From Lachnospiraceae bacterium (GTDB taxonomy: Bacteria; Bacillota; Clostridia; Lachnospirales; Lachnospiraceae), in NCBI GenBank assembly GCA_900751785.1, contig CAADSM010000152.1, forward strand, positions 30,787-94,786: a DNA stretch of 64,000 bases, given 5' to 3'. Below the pieces are notes generated by a model. That model searched no databases. It was not told where the DNA came from and worked only from the letters and a program-made list of their open reading frames with translations. Position 1 is the first letter of the stretch, and the number at the start of each line of letters is the position of its first letter. Below are positions 18,339 through 27,307 of the stretch, piece after piece. Both the position numbers and the translations under genes were made by a program.

Positions 18339-20645
18339 TCAGCCTGTCGTCCTCTCAATATCGATCACGCTCTCGATCTGACGGAGCTTCTCGATCAATC
18401 CGTTCAGCTCATCCCTGCCCCGCACAATGAATCCCATGTCCAGCGTAGCGGTTCCCCTCTTGCTCGTGCGGATGTTCATATTTTTCACATCGATCTTCGC
18501 CTCTGTGAAGACCTTCGTAATGTCCATGAGCAGACCCTGTCTGTCATGGGCATACATCTTAAGCTCTGCCAGATACTGGCCGCCGTCATCTGCGTCGCCA
18601 GTGTCCTCCCACTCCGCGTCGATCAGGCGTCCCCGCTCTGCATCGGAGAGGTGGAGCATATTGATGCAGTCTGTCCGATGGATGGACATTCCCCGTCCCC
18701 GGGTCACGAATCCGACGATCTCGTCGCCCGGCACCGGGTTGCAGCATTTGGAGAAGCGGACCGCCATATCGTTGATCCCTTTCACCACGATGCCGCTCTT
18801 CGATTTGGCGATATGCACCTTCTGGGTGTTCGCCTCGGAGATCCGCTCCAGGATCGTCTCGTCCGTGATCTCCTTCTTGTGTTCCTTCTCATACTCTTCC
18901 AGCAGACGGTTCACGACCTGCCCTTCCTTGAGCCCTCCGTGTCCGATCGCCGCCAGAACCGCATCCCAGTCGCGGAACCCGTATTTCTTCTGTACGATCT
19001 GCTGGTATTTCGGTTTCAGTATATCCGGCAGATTGATCGTCTTACTCTTACAGTAGGACTGAATCAGCTCTTTGCCGCGGATAATGTTGTCTTCCTTAAA
19101 CTCTTTCTTGAACCACTGATTGATCTTGTTCTTCGCCTGCGTGCTCTTCACGATATTAAGCCAGTCGCGGCTCGGTCCCTTGGAATTTTGCGAGGTCAGG
19201 ATCTCGATCCTGTCTCCGTTCTGGATCTTGTAGTCGATATTGACCAGCTTGCCGTTGACTCTCGCCCCGACCATCTTGTTGCCTACCGCGCTGTGGATCG
19301 CGTATGCGAAATCCACCGGCGTGGAACCGTTCGGCAGGTTTTTCACATCCCCCTTGGGGGTAAAACAGTAAACATCTTCCTGGAACAGATCCAGGTCTCC
19401 TTTCAGGAGATTTAAAAACTCTCTGTTGTCAGACATGTCTCTCTGCCATTCGAGGATCTGTCTGAGCCAGCTTAACTTCTCTTCCTCACGGGTCTTTACA
19501 TTTTTCGTGGAGTCCCCGCTCTCCTTGTACTTCCAGTGTGCGGCGATACCATATTCCGCCGTCTTGTGCATTTCCTCAGTCCGGATCTGGATCTCAAAGG
19601 GCTGTCCGGCCGGCCCCATCAGCGTCGTATGGAGCGACTGATACATGTTCGGCTTCGGCATCGCGATATAGTCCTTGAACCTTCCCGGTATGGGGGTATA
19701 CATCTCATGGATGACACCCAGCGCCGCGTAGCAGTCTTTCACGGTGTCCACGATGATGCGGACAGCGAAGAGGTCGTATACCTGATCCAGCGTCTTGTTC
19801 TGGTTCACCATCTTCTTGTAGATACTGAAGAAGTGCTTCACTCTTCCGTACACCTTCGCCTTGATGTGTGCGTTCTTCATGTGCTTTGACACTTCAGCGA
19901 CGATCTGCTGGACGAACTCTTCACGCTCGGTCTTGCGGGCGTTCAGGTCTTTCACAAGCTGATAATAAACTTCCGGCTGGTAGTACTTCAGCGACAGGTC
20001 GTCGAGCTCTGTCTTGATCTTTGAAATACCCAGCCTCTGGGCAATGGGAGCGTAGATGTCCATCGTCTCCCTCGCCTTCTCCTTCTGCTTCTCCGGAGTC
20101 ATGAACTCCAGTGTCCGCATGTTGTGGAGCCGGTCTGCAAGCTTGATGATGATCACCCGGATATCCTTCGCCATGGCGAGGAACATCTTCCTTAGGTTCT
20201 CCGCCTGGACCTCCAGCTTATCCTTGGAATAGCTGAGCTGTCCCAGCTTCGTCACCCCGTCCACAAGGAGCGCCACCTCTTCGCCGAACTCTGTCGTGAT
20301 ATCCTCCAGCGTCATGTCCGTGTCCTCCACTGCGTCGTGGAGCATCCCGGCGACGATCGTTTCCTTATCCATCTCCAGATCAGCCAGGATGATCCCCACC
20401 CATAGAGGATGGATGATGTACGGCTCACCTGACTTCCTCAGCTGATCCTTATGGGCTTCCTTACCGATGCGGTATGCCTTCTCGATCAGCGAGATGTCTG
20501 CGGACGGATGATACTTCCTCACCCGCGCCACCAGCGCCTGGTACAGCTCCTCCGGATCCTGGTAGTCCTCCGGCGCCTTCACAGCATGGCCGTCCACCAT
20601 CTCCAGATTCTTATTCAACTGTTCATATTCAAGTGTTCCCGCCAT
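18339..20645 (-). CDS. relA: Bifunctional (p)ppGpp synthetase/hydrolase
   Basis: 768 residues, full length for Gram-positive Rel. Domain order: HD hydrolase (about 50-200, with His65, His79 and HDAVED at 103-108), synthetase (about 240-360), TGS (about 400-460), a helical and zinc-finger-like region, and an ACT domain (about 690-768). The synthetase carries RFKDYIAMPKPNMYQSLHT. An RxKD rather than ExDD motif is the mark of enzymes with both activities, and the HD residues are intact. It makes and degrades the alarmone in response to stalled ribosomes. GGGGG lies seven bases before the ATG. The conserved neighbours recJ and hemZ-hisS-aspS are present, but an AT-rich insert separates it from recJ. 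Confidence 0.97.
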   Translation of the reverse strand: MAGTLEYEQLNKNLEMVDGHAVKAPEDYQDPEELYQALVARVRKYHPSADISLIEKAYRIGKEAHKDQLRKSGEPYIIHPLWVGIILADLEMDKETIVAGMLHDAVEDTDMTLEDITTEFGEEVALLVDGVTKLGQLSYSKDKLEVQAENLRKMFLAMAKDIRVIIIKLADRLHNMRTLEFMTPEKQKEKARETMDIYAPIAQRLGISKIKTELDDLSLKYYQPEVYYQLVKDLNARKTEREEFVQQIVAEVSKHMKNAHIKAKVYGRVKHFFSIYKKMVNQNKTLDQVYDLFAVRIIVDTVKDCYAALGVIHEMYTPIPGRFKDYIAMPKPNMYQSLHTTLMGPAGQPFEIQIRTEEMHKTAEYGIAAHWKYKESGDSTKNVKTREEEKLSWLRQILEWQRDMSDNREFLNLLKGDLDLFQEDVYCFTPKGDVKNLPNGSTPVDFAYAIHSAVGNKMVGARVNGKLVNIDYKIQNGDRIEILTSQNSKGPSRDWLNIVKSTQAKNKINQWFKKEFKEDNIIRGKELIQSYCKSKTINLPDILKPKYQQIVQKKYGFRDWDAVLAAIGHGGLKEGQVVNRLLEEYEKEHKKEITDETILERISEANTQKVHIAKSKSGIVVKGINDMAVRFSKCCNPVPGDEIVGFVTRGRGMSIHRTDCINMLHLSDAERGRLIDAEWEDTGDADDGGQYLAELKMYAHDRQGLLMDITKVFTEAKIDVKNMNIRTSKRGTATLDMGFIVRGRDELNGLIEKLRQIESVIDIERTTG

Positions 20646-21130
20646 GCTGAATCCCCCTTTACTGCTTTATCTTTTGAGATACTATATAACGGCAATGAGG
20701 ATGCCGGCATTGAATATACGACACCCTATTGTAATTTTTCATAGTATTCAGTATAACATTTTTTTAGTGATTATCAAATATTTTCTCAGCGAAATTAGTA
20801 TAATAGAACTCTACTATCTTTTCTTTCAAGTCTTCTTGATTCCCTTTAGAACCTGTAAGACATTCCCAATTTTGCAAATCAGACAGTAAACTCATATAGC
20901 AAGAAAAGTGTCGTATTATTTTTTCCAATTAAGAATACAAAAAATTAAAATCTGTGTTTCTTAAGAATCAAACGTCCAAAACTGTGCCCTAAAAGTACCA
21001 GATGCTCTTTGATATGTATGGATAGGGCACATTGGAACTAATTAGACCTAGGAAAATCAGACCAAATGTATTGTTCTGCCAATGAATAAATGTTGACCGA
21101 AAAAATTATTATAAATATCAATATTGTACA
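20646..21130. other. AT-rich gap between rel and the DAC-like gene
   Basis: 485 bases, much richer in A and T than the flanks. It contains the possible small ORF at 20764-20928. An 8-bp inverted repeat GTGCCCTA/TAGGGCAC (20984-20991, 21023-21030) may be a weak terminator for the DAC-like gene. It must also hold the rel promoter, which I could not place with confidence. Confidence 0.5.
20764..20928 (-). CDS. Possible small ORF or gene remnant in the AT-rich insert
   Basis: An uninterrupted frame of 54 codons from TTG 20928, or 43 codons from ATG 20895. The protein is charged and looks coding in composition (GSKGNQEDLKEKIVEF) and ends in KIFDNH. No ribosome site precedes either start. It could be the tail of a truncated gene that arrived with the insert, or chance. 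No family is recognised. Confidence 0.25.
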   Translation of the reverse strand: MEKIIRHFSCYMSLLSDLQNWECLTGSKGNQEDLKEKIVEFYYTNFAEKIFDNH

Positions 21131-22543
21131 CTAATTCTTATTCATAATAATATTCTCGTCCGTCATCTCAGAAGCACTGACGATATTCACCATTCCATCT
21201 TCAGATATTATGATACCAATGCATATCTTTCCATCAGTTTTTTTATTAGCCACATAATTATGCACGCTGTTATATCTAGCTCCTCTGCTATTATTTCCGT
21301 AAACTATCGCATTTCCATCCAATATAATTCCTATTCCCCAGCAATTACACTGTAAATCAAGCAAAATAGCACCATCTATAGAAGTCATTTTTTCCAAAAT
21401 TTGCAAATAATTTGACATGCATTTTCTCTTAATTCTAATACCTCTATTCGCATCACAAAGTCTCTTAGTTTCACTATAGGCATCCTCCATAATTAAAATA
21501 GATGTACCATGGCGTTGTTTAACAGCTGTTGAAATCACATCAACTATAGGTGATGTATCATAGTTTTCGGGAAAGTATTTATTTATCAATACTTTGTAGC
21601 ACTCCTCTTCTCGCTTATAATTGTGGAATATACATCTGCCATTTTTATGAATAATTATAACTTTATTATCCCTCCATAATTCCCAATGCATAAAACCATT
21701 AAATAATATTTTATACTTTATGCACTCATAGCTATTTCTGAGTCCAAATCCCAATATAGTGTTTTCACATACAACTAAAGGTAATTCTTTGTCTGCAATT
21801 TGCAACAGCTTTCTAATAACCCTCATATTATCTTGCAGAATTGCTATCGGGCTATCTAATTGAACTTCTAATTCTTTTAGTGAAAAGTCGTCATTGTTCA
21901 TAATGTACATTTCTGATATAGTATATTCACCTTCCAACGTTAACGAAGATAAATATGACAGGTTTCGTGCAGTTATCGATATTGTATCTTCAAGATATTT
22001 TTCTAGCAGATTTTCACATATATTTTCAAAATGTGCTATCCACCTATTATGATCAAAATATTTATCCGCATCTAATTCCGTAATGTTACAAAATAAATAT
22101 TTGATTACTAATTCAAAGAAAGCTTTTCCGCCGTGTTCCCCCAACCAATCTTCATATTTTTGAGAATCTGCCAGTAACACCGCTACTCCAAAATTTGCTT
22201 CCCATGCATTTTCTGGCCGCCAAGTAATTAAACTAAGCTTTTTATTAAGCTTCTTAGAAATTTTGTCTATTACACCAACAACAAACTCTGTATCAGGATA
22301 ATCACTCCAAAGATGTCGTCCGCACATTTGTTCATTTGCAATATTTTCCAGAACTTTTTGAGATATTTCGTTTAAGGCATAACTGTCTTTTCCCAAATAT
22401 ATCTTTAGCCTTTCTCCTATTGGCAAATATCTACTATAAGTATTTCTACGAAAGTCACCGAAATAAATACATTCGATATGAAAAATATTTGGCAACTCCT
22501 CATCAATTAGGGTTAAAACTTTTGTAAATTGAATATTATCCAT
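21131..22543 (-). CDS. DisA_N-like (diadenylate cyclase fold) protein, putative nucleotide sensor
   Basis: 470 residues. The N-terminal 230 residues match nothing I recognise. The C-terminal part carries the outline of a DAC domain: QRHGTSILIMED (343-354), IDGAILLD (389-396, the DGA motif), RGARYNS (420-426) and IIISEDGMVNIV (444-455). Canonical DisA/CdaA enzymes have DGA and RHR-T/S; here the second motif is RYNS, so His and the second Arg are replaced. It may be a ligand sensor or a divergent cyclase. Aravind-group analyses described DAC-derived sensor domains in conflict systems, and this resembles them. Base use is AT-rich, unlike recJ and rel on either side, indicating transfer. AGGAGG lies ten bases before the ATG. 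It has no downstream effector gene in the same operon. Confidence 0.7.
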   Translation of the reverse strand: MDNIQFTKVLTLIDEELPNIFHIECIYFGDFRRNTYSRYLPIGERLKIYLGKDSYALNEISQKVLENIANEQMCGRHLWSDYPDTEFVVGVIDKISKKLNKKLSLITWRPENAWEANFGVAVLLADSQKYEDWLGEHGGKAFFELVIKYLFCNITELDADKYFDHNRWIAHFENICENLLEKYLEDTISITARNLSYLSSLTLEGEYTISEMYIMNNDDFSLKELEVQLDSPIAILQDNMRVIRKLLQIADKELPLVVCENTILGFGLRNSYECIKYKILFNGFMHWELWRDNKVIIIHKNGRCIFHNYKREEECYKVLINKYFPENYDTSPIVDVISTAVKQRHGTSILIMEDAYSETKRLCDANRGIRIKRKCMSNYLQILEKMTSIDGAILLDLQCNCWGIGIILDGNAIVYGNNSRGARYNSVHNYVANKKTDGKICIGIIISEDGMVNIVSASEMTDENIIMNKN

Positions 22544-23004
22544 TATATATTGGCCTCCTGTTTAAAAGTAATAATTTTCAAATTTTATGATACCAAGATC
22601 AAAAGCTCTGAACTCACATAAGTTTACTCATAAGTAAAGGAGGGACATTGGAGTACATCCCGATATGAGGATGTATATCCCATGATATGCGAATATTAGG
22701 ACAGATTGTGGGAGTATGTAGCACGGAACAATCTGCAGGCATAGTAATTGGGGCTCTCGCCCCCAGTGTTATTTGTACATATCTCGCAGTATTATAGAGA
22801 ATCTGATATAACCAGTAGGACAGCCTGCTCCGATTGCAGGGATCACATTCTGCTCTTAATGTTGCCTTAAATTTATCACAAAATAACCGATCATAATTTG
22901 ACGCAAAAGAATATGACTTCCAAAAGAAATCGCTATTGCCGTAAAAGCCGACACGCAGACTGCATCTCTCACACCTGCATATACGCACAGCTTTCTTTTC
23001 CCCC
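22544..23004. other. Non-coding stretch with a row of hairpins
   Basis: No convincing gene. Four hairpins follow one another: 22623-22638 (TTTACT/AGTAAA), 22654-22675 (TACATCC/GGATGTA), 22702-22735 (CAGATTGT/ACAATCTG) and 22750-22763 (GGGG/CCCC, TCTC-type loop). A 124-codon minus frame runs through it but shows no protein-like features. It could be a structured RNA, a mobile-element end or a decayed element marking the right edge of the insert. Confidence 0.4.
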
Positions 23005-24717
23005 TCACTGATAGTTCACGATCGTAAGCTGCAGCGTCCGCCTCCCCATATATTCGTTCACCGACGGATAATAAGTGAAGGACATGACCGGCTTTTCCTC
23101 CATGGCTTTTAAACATGCCTCCACATCTCCGAAGTACACCGCCTCCATCTGGTTCCCGGAGGCGTCCTCCAGCCTGCACTTGAGCACATTGCGGTTCTTT
23201 CCAAAGATGCGGGGGCTGATCACCCGCAGATTTCTCTCCGCGAACAGCGGCTTCGTATTGCCCTTTCCGAAGGGCTCAAGGAGCTCCAGCTCTTTAATGA
23301 GCTGCTCTGTGATGTACGGAAACGGAAGCAGCATATCAATGGATACCTTCATCTGAAGATCCTCCTCAGTCAGGTCGGCAAGCGCATTGATCGTCTGCCG
23401 GAACCGTTCCACATTTCCTTCCTCCAGGGACAGCCCTGCCGCCAGCTTATGCCCGCCGAACTTGGTGAAAAGCGCCCGGCAGCGGCACATCTGGGCGAAC
23501 ATATCGTAAGACTCGATGGATCTGCCTGAGCCTTTCACGCCTTCCTCCGCCTTTGTCAGGACAAAGGCAGGCCTGTAGTAGCGCTCCTTGATCCGCCCGG
23601 CGATGATCCCGGCGATACTCTCATGGCAGTCCGGCAGATAGACGACCAGCACCTTATCATCCTTAAGGGAGGTGCTCTCGATCATCTGCACTGCTTCTTC
23701 CACTCCCTTTTCCGTCATCTCCTTCCGGCTGTCGTTGAGCGCTTTTAGATCCTCCGCCAGCATGACCGCCTCGCGCCTTGTCCTGGCGTTGAGCAGCTCC
23801 AAAGCCCGCTTCGCCGTATCCAGCCTTCCGCTGGCGTTGATGCAGGGCCCCAGCACGAAACCGATATGATATGTATTCAGACGCTCCGTGTCAATGCCGG
23901 TACACTCGATCAGCGCCTTCAGCCCCTGATTCTTTGTCCTCTTCAGCATCTCCAGCCCCTGCTTGACGAAGATCCGGTTCTCCCCGGTCAGGTCCATCAC
24001 ATCGCCCACTGTCGCGATGGCGACGTTCTCCATAAGATAGTCCATGTCCTCGGGATCTCTCTGCATGACATTGTAAAGTGCCTCGATCAGCTTGTAGGCG
24101 ACCGCTGCGCCGCAGAGTCCTTTGAATGGATACTCACAGTCCGGCCGGTGTGGATCCACCACAGCGTCCGCGCGGGGAAGCATGTACTCTTTTTCTCCGT
24201 TCATCTCCACATAGGGGACCTCATGGTGGTCCGTGACGATCACAGTCAGGCCGTTCTCCTTCCCGTATGCGATCTCATCTGCAGCCGCGATCCCATTGTC
24301 ACAGGTGATGATCGTGTCCACGCCGTCGTCCAGCGCACGGTCGATAAGATCGATATTGAGGCCATATCCGTCCTTGATCCGGTCCGGAATGTCTGTGTCC
24401 ACGTGAGCTCCCAGCCCGGACAGCCCTTCCTGCAGGATATACGTCGCATTCACTCCGTCAATGTCGTAGTCCCCGATGATGCGGATCTGCTTCTCTTCCT
24501 CGATCTTCTCCGCCAGGATCTCCACTGCCTTATCCATATCCTGCATCAGCATCCCATCGTACAGATCCGCGATCGTGCCGTTTAAGTAAAAATCGATCGC
24601 CTCATCCCCGATCACGTCCCTGTTCCGAATAAGCCTTGCCGTGATCGGCGAGATGTTATATTTCCGGGCAATGCCGCTGAAGTCTGCCTTCTTCATGGTC
24701 AGAAACCATTTTTCCAT
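23005..24717 (-). CDS. recJ: Single-stranded-DNA-specific exonuclease RecJ
   Basis: About 570 residues from ATG 24717, which has AAAGGAG ten bases upstream; a 20-codon extension is rejected. The DHH phosphoesterase motifs are IIGDYDIDGVNATYIL (motif I, DYDxDG), TCDNG and VTDHHE (motif III, DHH). The DHHA1 part has GRSIESYDMF and FGGHKLAAG, and an OB-like C-terminus closes with YMGRRTLQLTIVN. It degrades single-stranded DNA 5' to 3' in recombination and mismatch repair. The gene normally sits close to rel; here an insert follows it. Confidence 0.95.
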   Translation of the reverse strand: MEKWFLTMKKADFSGIARKYNISPITARLIRNRDVIGDEAIDFYLNGTIADLYDGMLMQDMDKAVEILAEKIEEEKQIRIIGDYDIDGVNATYILQEGLSGLGAHVDTDIPDRIKDGYGLNIDLIDRALDDGVDTIITCDNGIAAADEIAYGKENGLTVIVTDHHEVPYVEMNGEKEYMLPRADAVVDPHRPDCEYPFKGLCGAAVAYKLIEALYNVMQRDPEDMDYLMENVAIATVGDVMDLTGENRIFVKQGLEMLKRTKNQGLKALIECTGIDTERLNTYHIGFVLGPCINASGRLDTAKRALELLNARTRREAVMLAEDLKALNDSRKEMTEKGVEEAVQMIESTSLKDDKVLVVYLPDCHESIAGIIAGRIKERYYRPAFVLTKAEEGVKGSGRSIESYDMFAQMCRCRALFTKFGGHKLAAGLSLEEGNVERFRQTINALADLTEEDLQMKVSIDMLLPFPYITEQLIKELELLEPFGKGNTKPLFAERNLRVISPRIFGKNRNVLKCRLEDASGNQMEAVYFGDVEACLKAMEEKPVMSFTYYPSVNEYMGRRTLQLTIVNYQ

Positions 24718-24837
24718 ATGTCTGTGCTCCTTTGTATTTCCGATTCTCGATTCATCCCAACCTAAAGTATAATACATTCCATTTCACACACGCAACTATA
24801 TCACAGGATTTCTCCACAGAAACGCGGATAGTAAGAG

Positions 24838-24874
24838 AAGAAGCCCGCCCCGGCTCATGCCGGAACGGGCTTCT
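24838..24874 (-). terminator. Terminator between secDF and recJ
   Basis: Stem AGAAGCCCG/CGGGCTTCT with an inner CCGGC/GCCGG, sited 33 bases past the secDF stop. The minus-strand tail is not a strong T run. Confidence 0.6.
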
Positions 24875-24906
24875 CCCTTTCTTATCTCACTGTCCGTCAG
24901 ACAGGA

Positions 24907-27291
24907 TCACTGTTTTCTTTTTTTCTTCTTTTTCTTCGGTTTAGAAGTATTTGCATCTGCTGTCTTCACAGACTCCTCAGCTGTATCTGCTGCCTGTGCT
25001 GCCGGCTGCCCTGCCATTCCGATCAGCTTTGCCTCTTCCGCCGCGATCTCTTTCGCCTGCGCGCCAAGCTTCGTCTTCATGACATACCAGAGTGCGCCGG
25101 TGATGCAGATGGACGTATATGTACCGCATGCGATACCTACCATCAGCGGAGCAGCAAACTCTTTGATGGAGCTTACTCCGAGGATATACAGCACGACTAC
25201 CATGATAAATGTCGTAAGGTTCGTGTAGATGCTTCTCGTCAGAGTCTGCATGATACAGTGGTTCACAAGATCCTTCAGGCTCTGCTCACGGCTCTTCGTC
25301 TTAAGCTCTTCGCGGATACGGTCGAAGATAACGATCGTCGCATTGATCGAGTAACCTACGATCGTAAGCATACATGCGATGAATGTATTTCCTACAGACA
25401 CTCTCGCGATCACATAGAACGCAAGGACGACGAGCACGTCATGCACGAGCGCTGCTACCGCGCTGGTAGCAAAGCGGATATCCTTGAATCTGAACCAGAT
25501 GTACAGCAGCATACAGATCGTAGCGATGATGACCGCAACGACAGCGTCCGATCTCATCTCGGAGCTTACTGTAGAACTGATATTCTCAGTCGTGATATCC
25601 GTTGCCGCCACTCCGTAGTTTTCTTCCATATACTGTGCAAATTCTTCACGCTCATTCAGATCCAGCGTCTGTGACTTGAAGATGACCTGGTTCGTTCCCT
25701 GAACGGTCTGAACCTGGATATTCGCATCTCCTGTGATATCCTCAAGATCCGGGATCATCTGACTGTCGATCTCCTCGAGCGTATATTCCTTATCAAATGT
25801 CACGTTCGTTGACGTACCGCCGACAAAATCAAGGCTGTAGTTCATTGCCCCGATTCCGCGCGCATGGTTGATTCCCATGAATACGAAACCGCTTAAGCAG
25901 AGAACAATGGAAATCGCGAAGAATACTCTGCGTTTTCCAAGGAAATCGATCGTCTTTCTCTTCTTGAGCTCCTTGCCATATACCTTTTTGTTCCTGATTC
26001 CCAGCGCATAGAAGGAATAAACGATCAGTCTCGTAATAACAAGCGCCGTGAACATGGAGACCACGATACCGAGCGCCAGTGTCTGAGCGAATCCTCTGAC
26101 ACTTCCGCTTCCTCTCAGCCAGAGCACGCCGGCTGCGATCAGCGTCGTCACATTTCCGTCGATGATGGCGGACATCGCCTTGTGGAATCCTGCGTTCAGT
26201 GCAGCATGTACGGATTTTCCGTCTGAGAGCTCTTCCTTCACGCGCGCGAAGATGATAACGTTCGCGTCGACCGCCATACCGATGCCGAGGATGATACCCG
26301 CGATACCCGGGAGGGTAAGCGTGATGTCAAATGCATTCAGCAGGATGAGGACAAGCTCTGTATAAAGGAGCAGCGCAAGGCTGGATGCGAGTCCCGGAAG
26401 GAGATATACAAAGCACATGAAGATGCACACGATCGCCAGACCGATGGCTCCTGCCAGAAGGCTTGTGTCCAGCGCCTCCTGTCCGAGCTGCGCACCGACG
26501 ACCTCGGAACTGATCTCTTCCAGCTCCACATTGAGTCCTCCGATACGGATCGTGGACGCGAGGCTCTCCGCCTCCTCATAAGACGCCATTCCTGTAATCT
26601 GCGCCTCACCGTTCTCGATCACGTTATTTACGTTCGGCACGCTGACCAGCTCGCCGTCATAGTAGATCGCGATAGATTCGCTGGCTGCATATGCCTCCTG
26701 CGTTGCATCGGCGAACGCCGCGGTCCCCTCGTCGTTCAGCTTCAGCTCGACCACATACTGAGTCGCATTTGTCGTCTGATCTGCATAGGTTCCTGCGGAA
26801 GCGCTCTCGACTTCATTTCCGGTCAGTACGATGGAGCCGTCTGCCTCCAGCTCATCGATCGTCTTCGTCAGCTCATACGCCGTCCCGTCTGCATTGATCG
26901 AATAGTTCGGATTGCCGCTGCTGTCGTTCTGACGGATGAAATACAGGCTTCCCGGCTGTCCCAGTTCTTCCAGGATTGTGTTTGCGTCCTGCACGCCCGG
27001 GATCTCGATGCTGATGCGGTCGTCGCCCTGCTGATATGCCTGTGCTTCTGTACTGTACTCTTCCACACGTCTCTGGAGCTTATAGACTGTATCGTCCATA
27101 TCTTCCTGCGACGGGGTTTCTCCGACTGCCCTATAGGTAATGCTCACACCGCCTTCAAGGTCAAGCCCGAGATTGATGTTCTTTGCAGCGCCCATGTCCC
27201 AGGAGTTCAGTCCGAAGATACAGGTGAACCCGAGGAAGATCATGACTGCTGCAACGAGGATCAGGCTGATGATGCCTCTGCTCTTTTTCAT
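24907..27291 (-). CDS. secDF: SecD-SecF fusion, preprotein translocase export subunit
   Basis: 794 residues combining SecD and SecF with 12 predicted membrane helices. SecD occupies about 1-445 (first helix at 8-28, NLGLDLEGGV, P1 head, then GIGMAVDANVIIFARVKEEL). SecF occupies about 455-770 (DFVGGTSTNV, then YSINATIVIFDRIREEL). The C-terminus is a lysine-rich tail. It uses the proton or sodium gradient to pull secreted proteins outward after SecA. A fused gene is common in Firmicutes; Clostridia often keep two genes. It is downstream of the SCIFF cassette, a conserved clostridial arrangement. Confidence 0.96.
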   Translation of the reverse strand: MKKSRGIISLILVAAVMIFLGFTCIFGLNSWDMGAAKNINLGLDLEGGVSITYRAVGETPSQEDMDDTVYKLQRRVEEYSTEAQAYQQGDDRISIEIPGVQDANTILEELGQPGSLYFIRQNDSSGNPNYSINADGTAYELTKTIDELEADGSIVLTGNEVESASAGTYADQTTNATQYVVELKLNDEGTAAFADATQEAYAASESIAIYYDGELVSVPNVNNVIENGEAQITGMASYEEAESLASTIRIGGLNVELEEISSEVVGAQLGQEALDTSLLAGAIGLAIVCIFMCFVYLLPGLASSLALLLYTELVLILLNAFDITLTLPGIAGIILGIGMAVDANVIIFARVKEELSDGKSVHAALNAGFHKAMSAIIDGNVTTLIAAGVLWLRGSGSVRGFAQTLALGIVVSMFTALVITRLIVYSFYALGIRNKKVYGKELKKRKTIDFLGKRRVFFAISIVLCLSGFVFMGINHARGIGAMNYSLDFVGGTSTNVTFDKEYTLEEIDSQMIPDLEDITGDANIQVQTVQGTNQVIFKSQTLDLNEREEFAQYMEENYGVAATDITTENISSTVSSEMRSDAVVAVIIATICMLLYIWFRFKDIRFATSAVAALVHDVLVVLAFYVIARVSVGNTFIACMLTIVGYSINATIVIFDRIREELKTKSREQSLKDLVNHCIMQTLTRSIYTNLTTFIMVVVLYILGVSSIKEFAAPLMVGIACGTYTSICITGALWYVMKTKLGAQAKEIAAEEAKLIGMAGQPAAQAADTAEESVKTADANTSKPKKKKKKRKQ

Positions 27292-27307
27292 GATTCACAT
27301 TCCTTTC

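Noticed and set aside
18303-19415. Plus-strand frame of 370 codons
   Set aside because: Antisense of rel; composition is typical of a shadow frame (His, Leu, Arg rich).
22614-22988. 124-codon minus-strand frame beside the DAC-like gene
   Set aside because: It runs through all the hairpins, has no credible ribosome site or family pattern, and is rich in Cys, Arg and Pro in a way that suggests chance.
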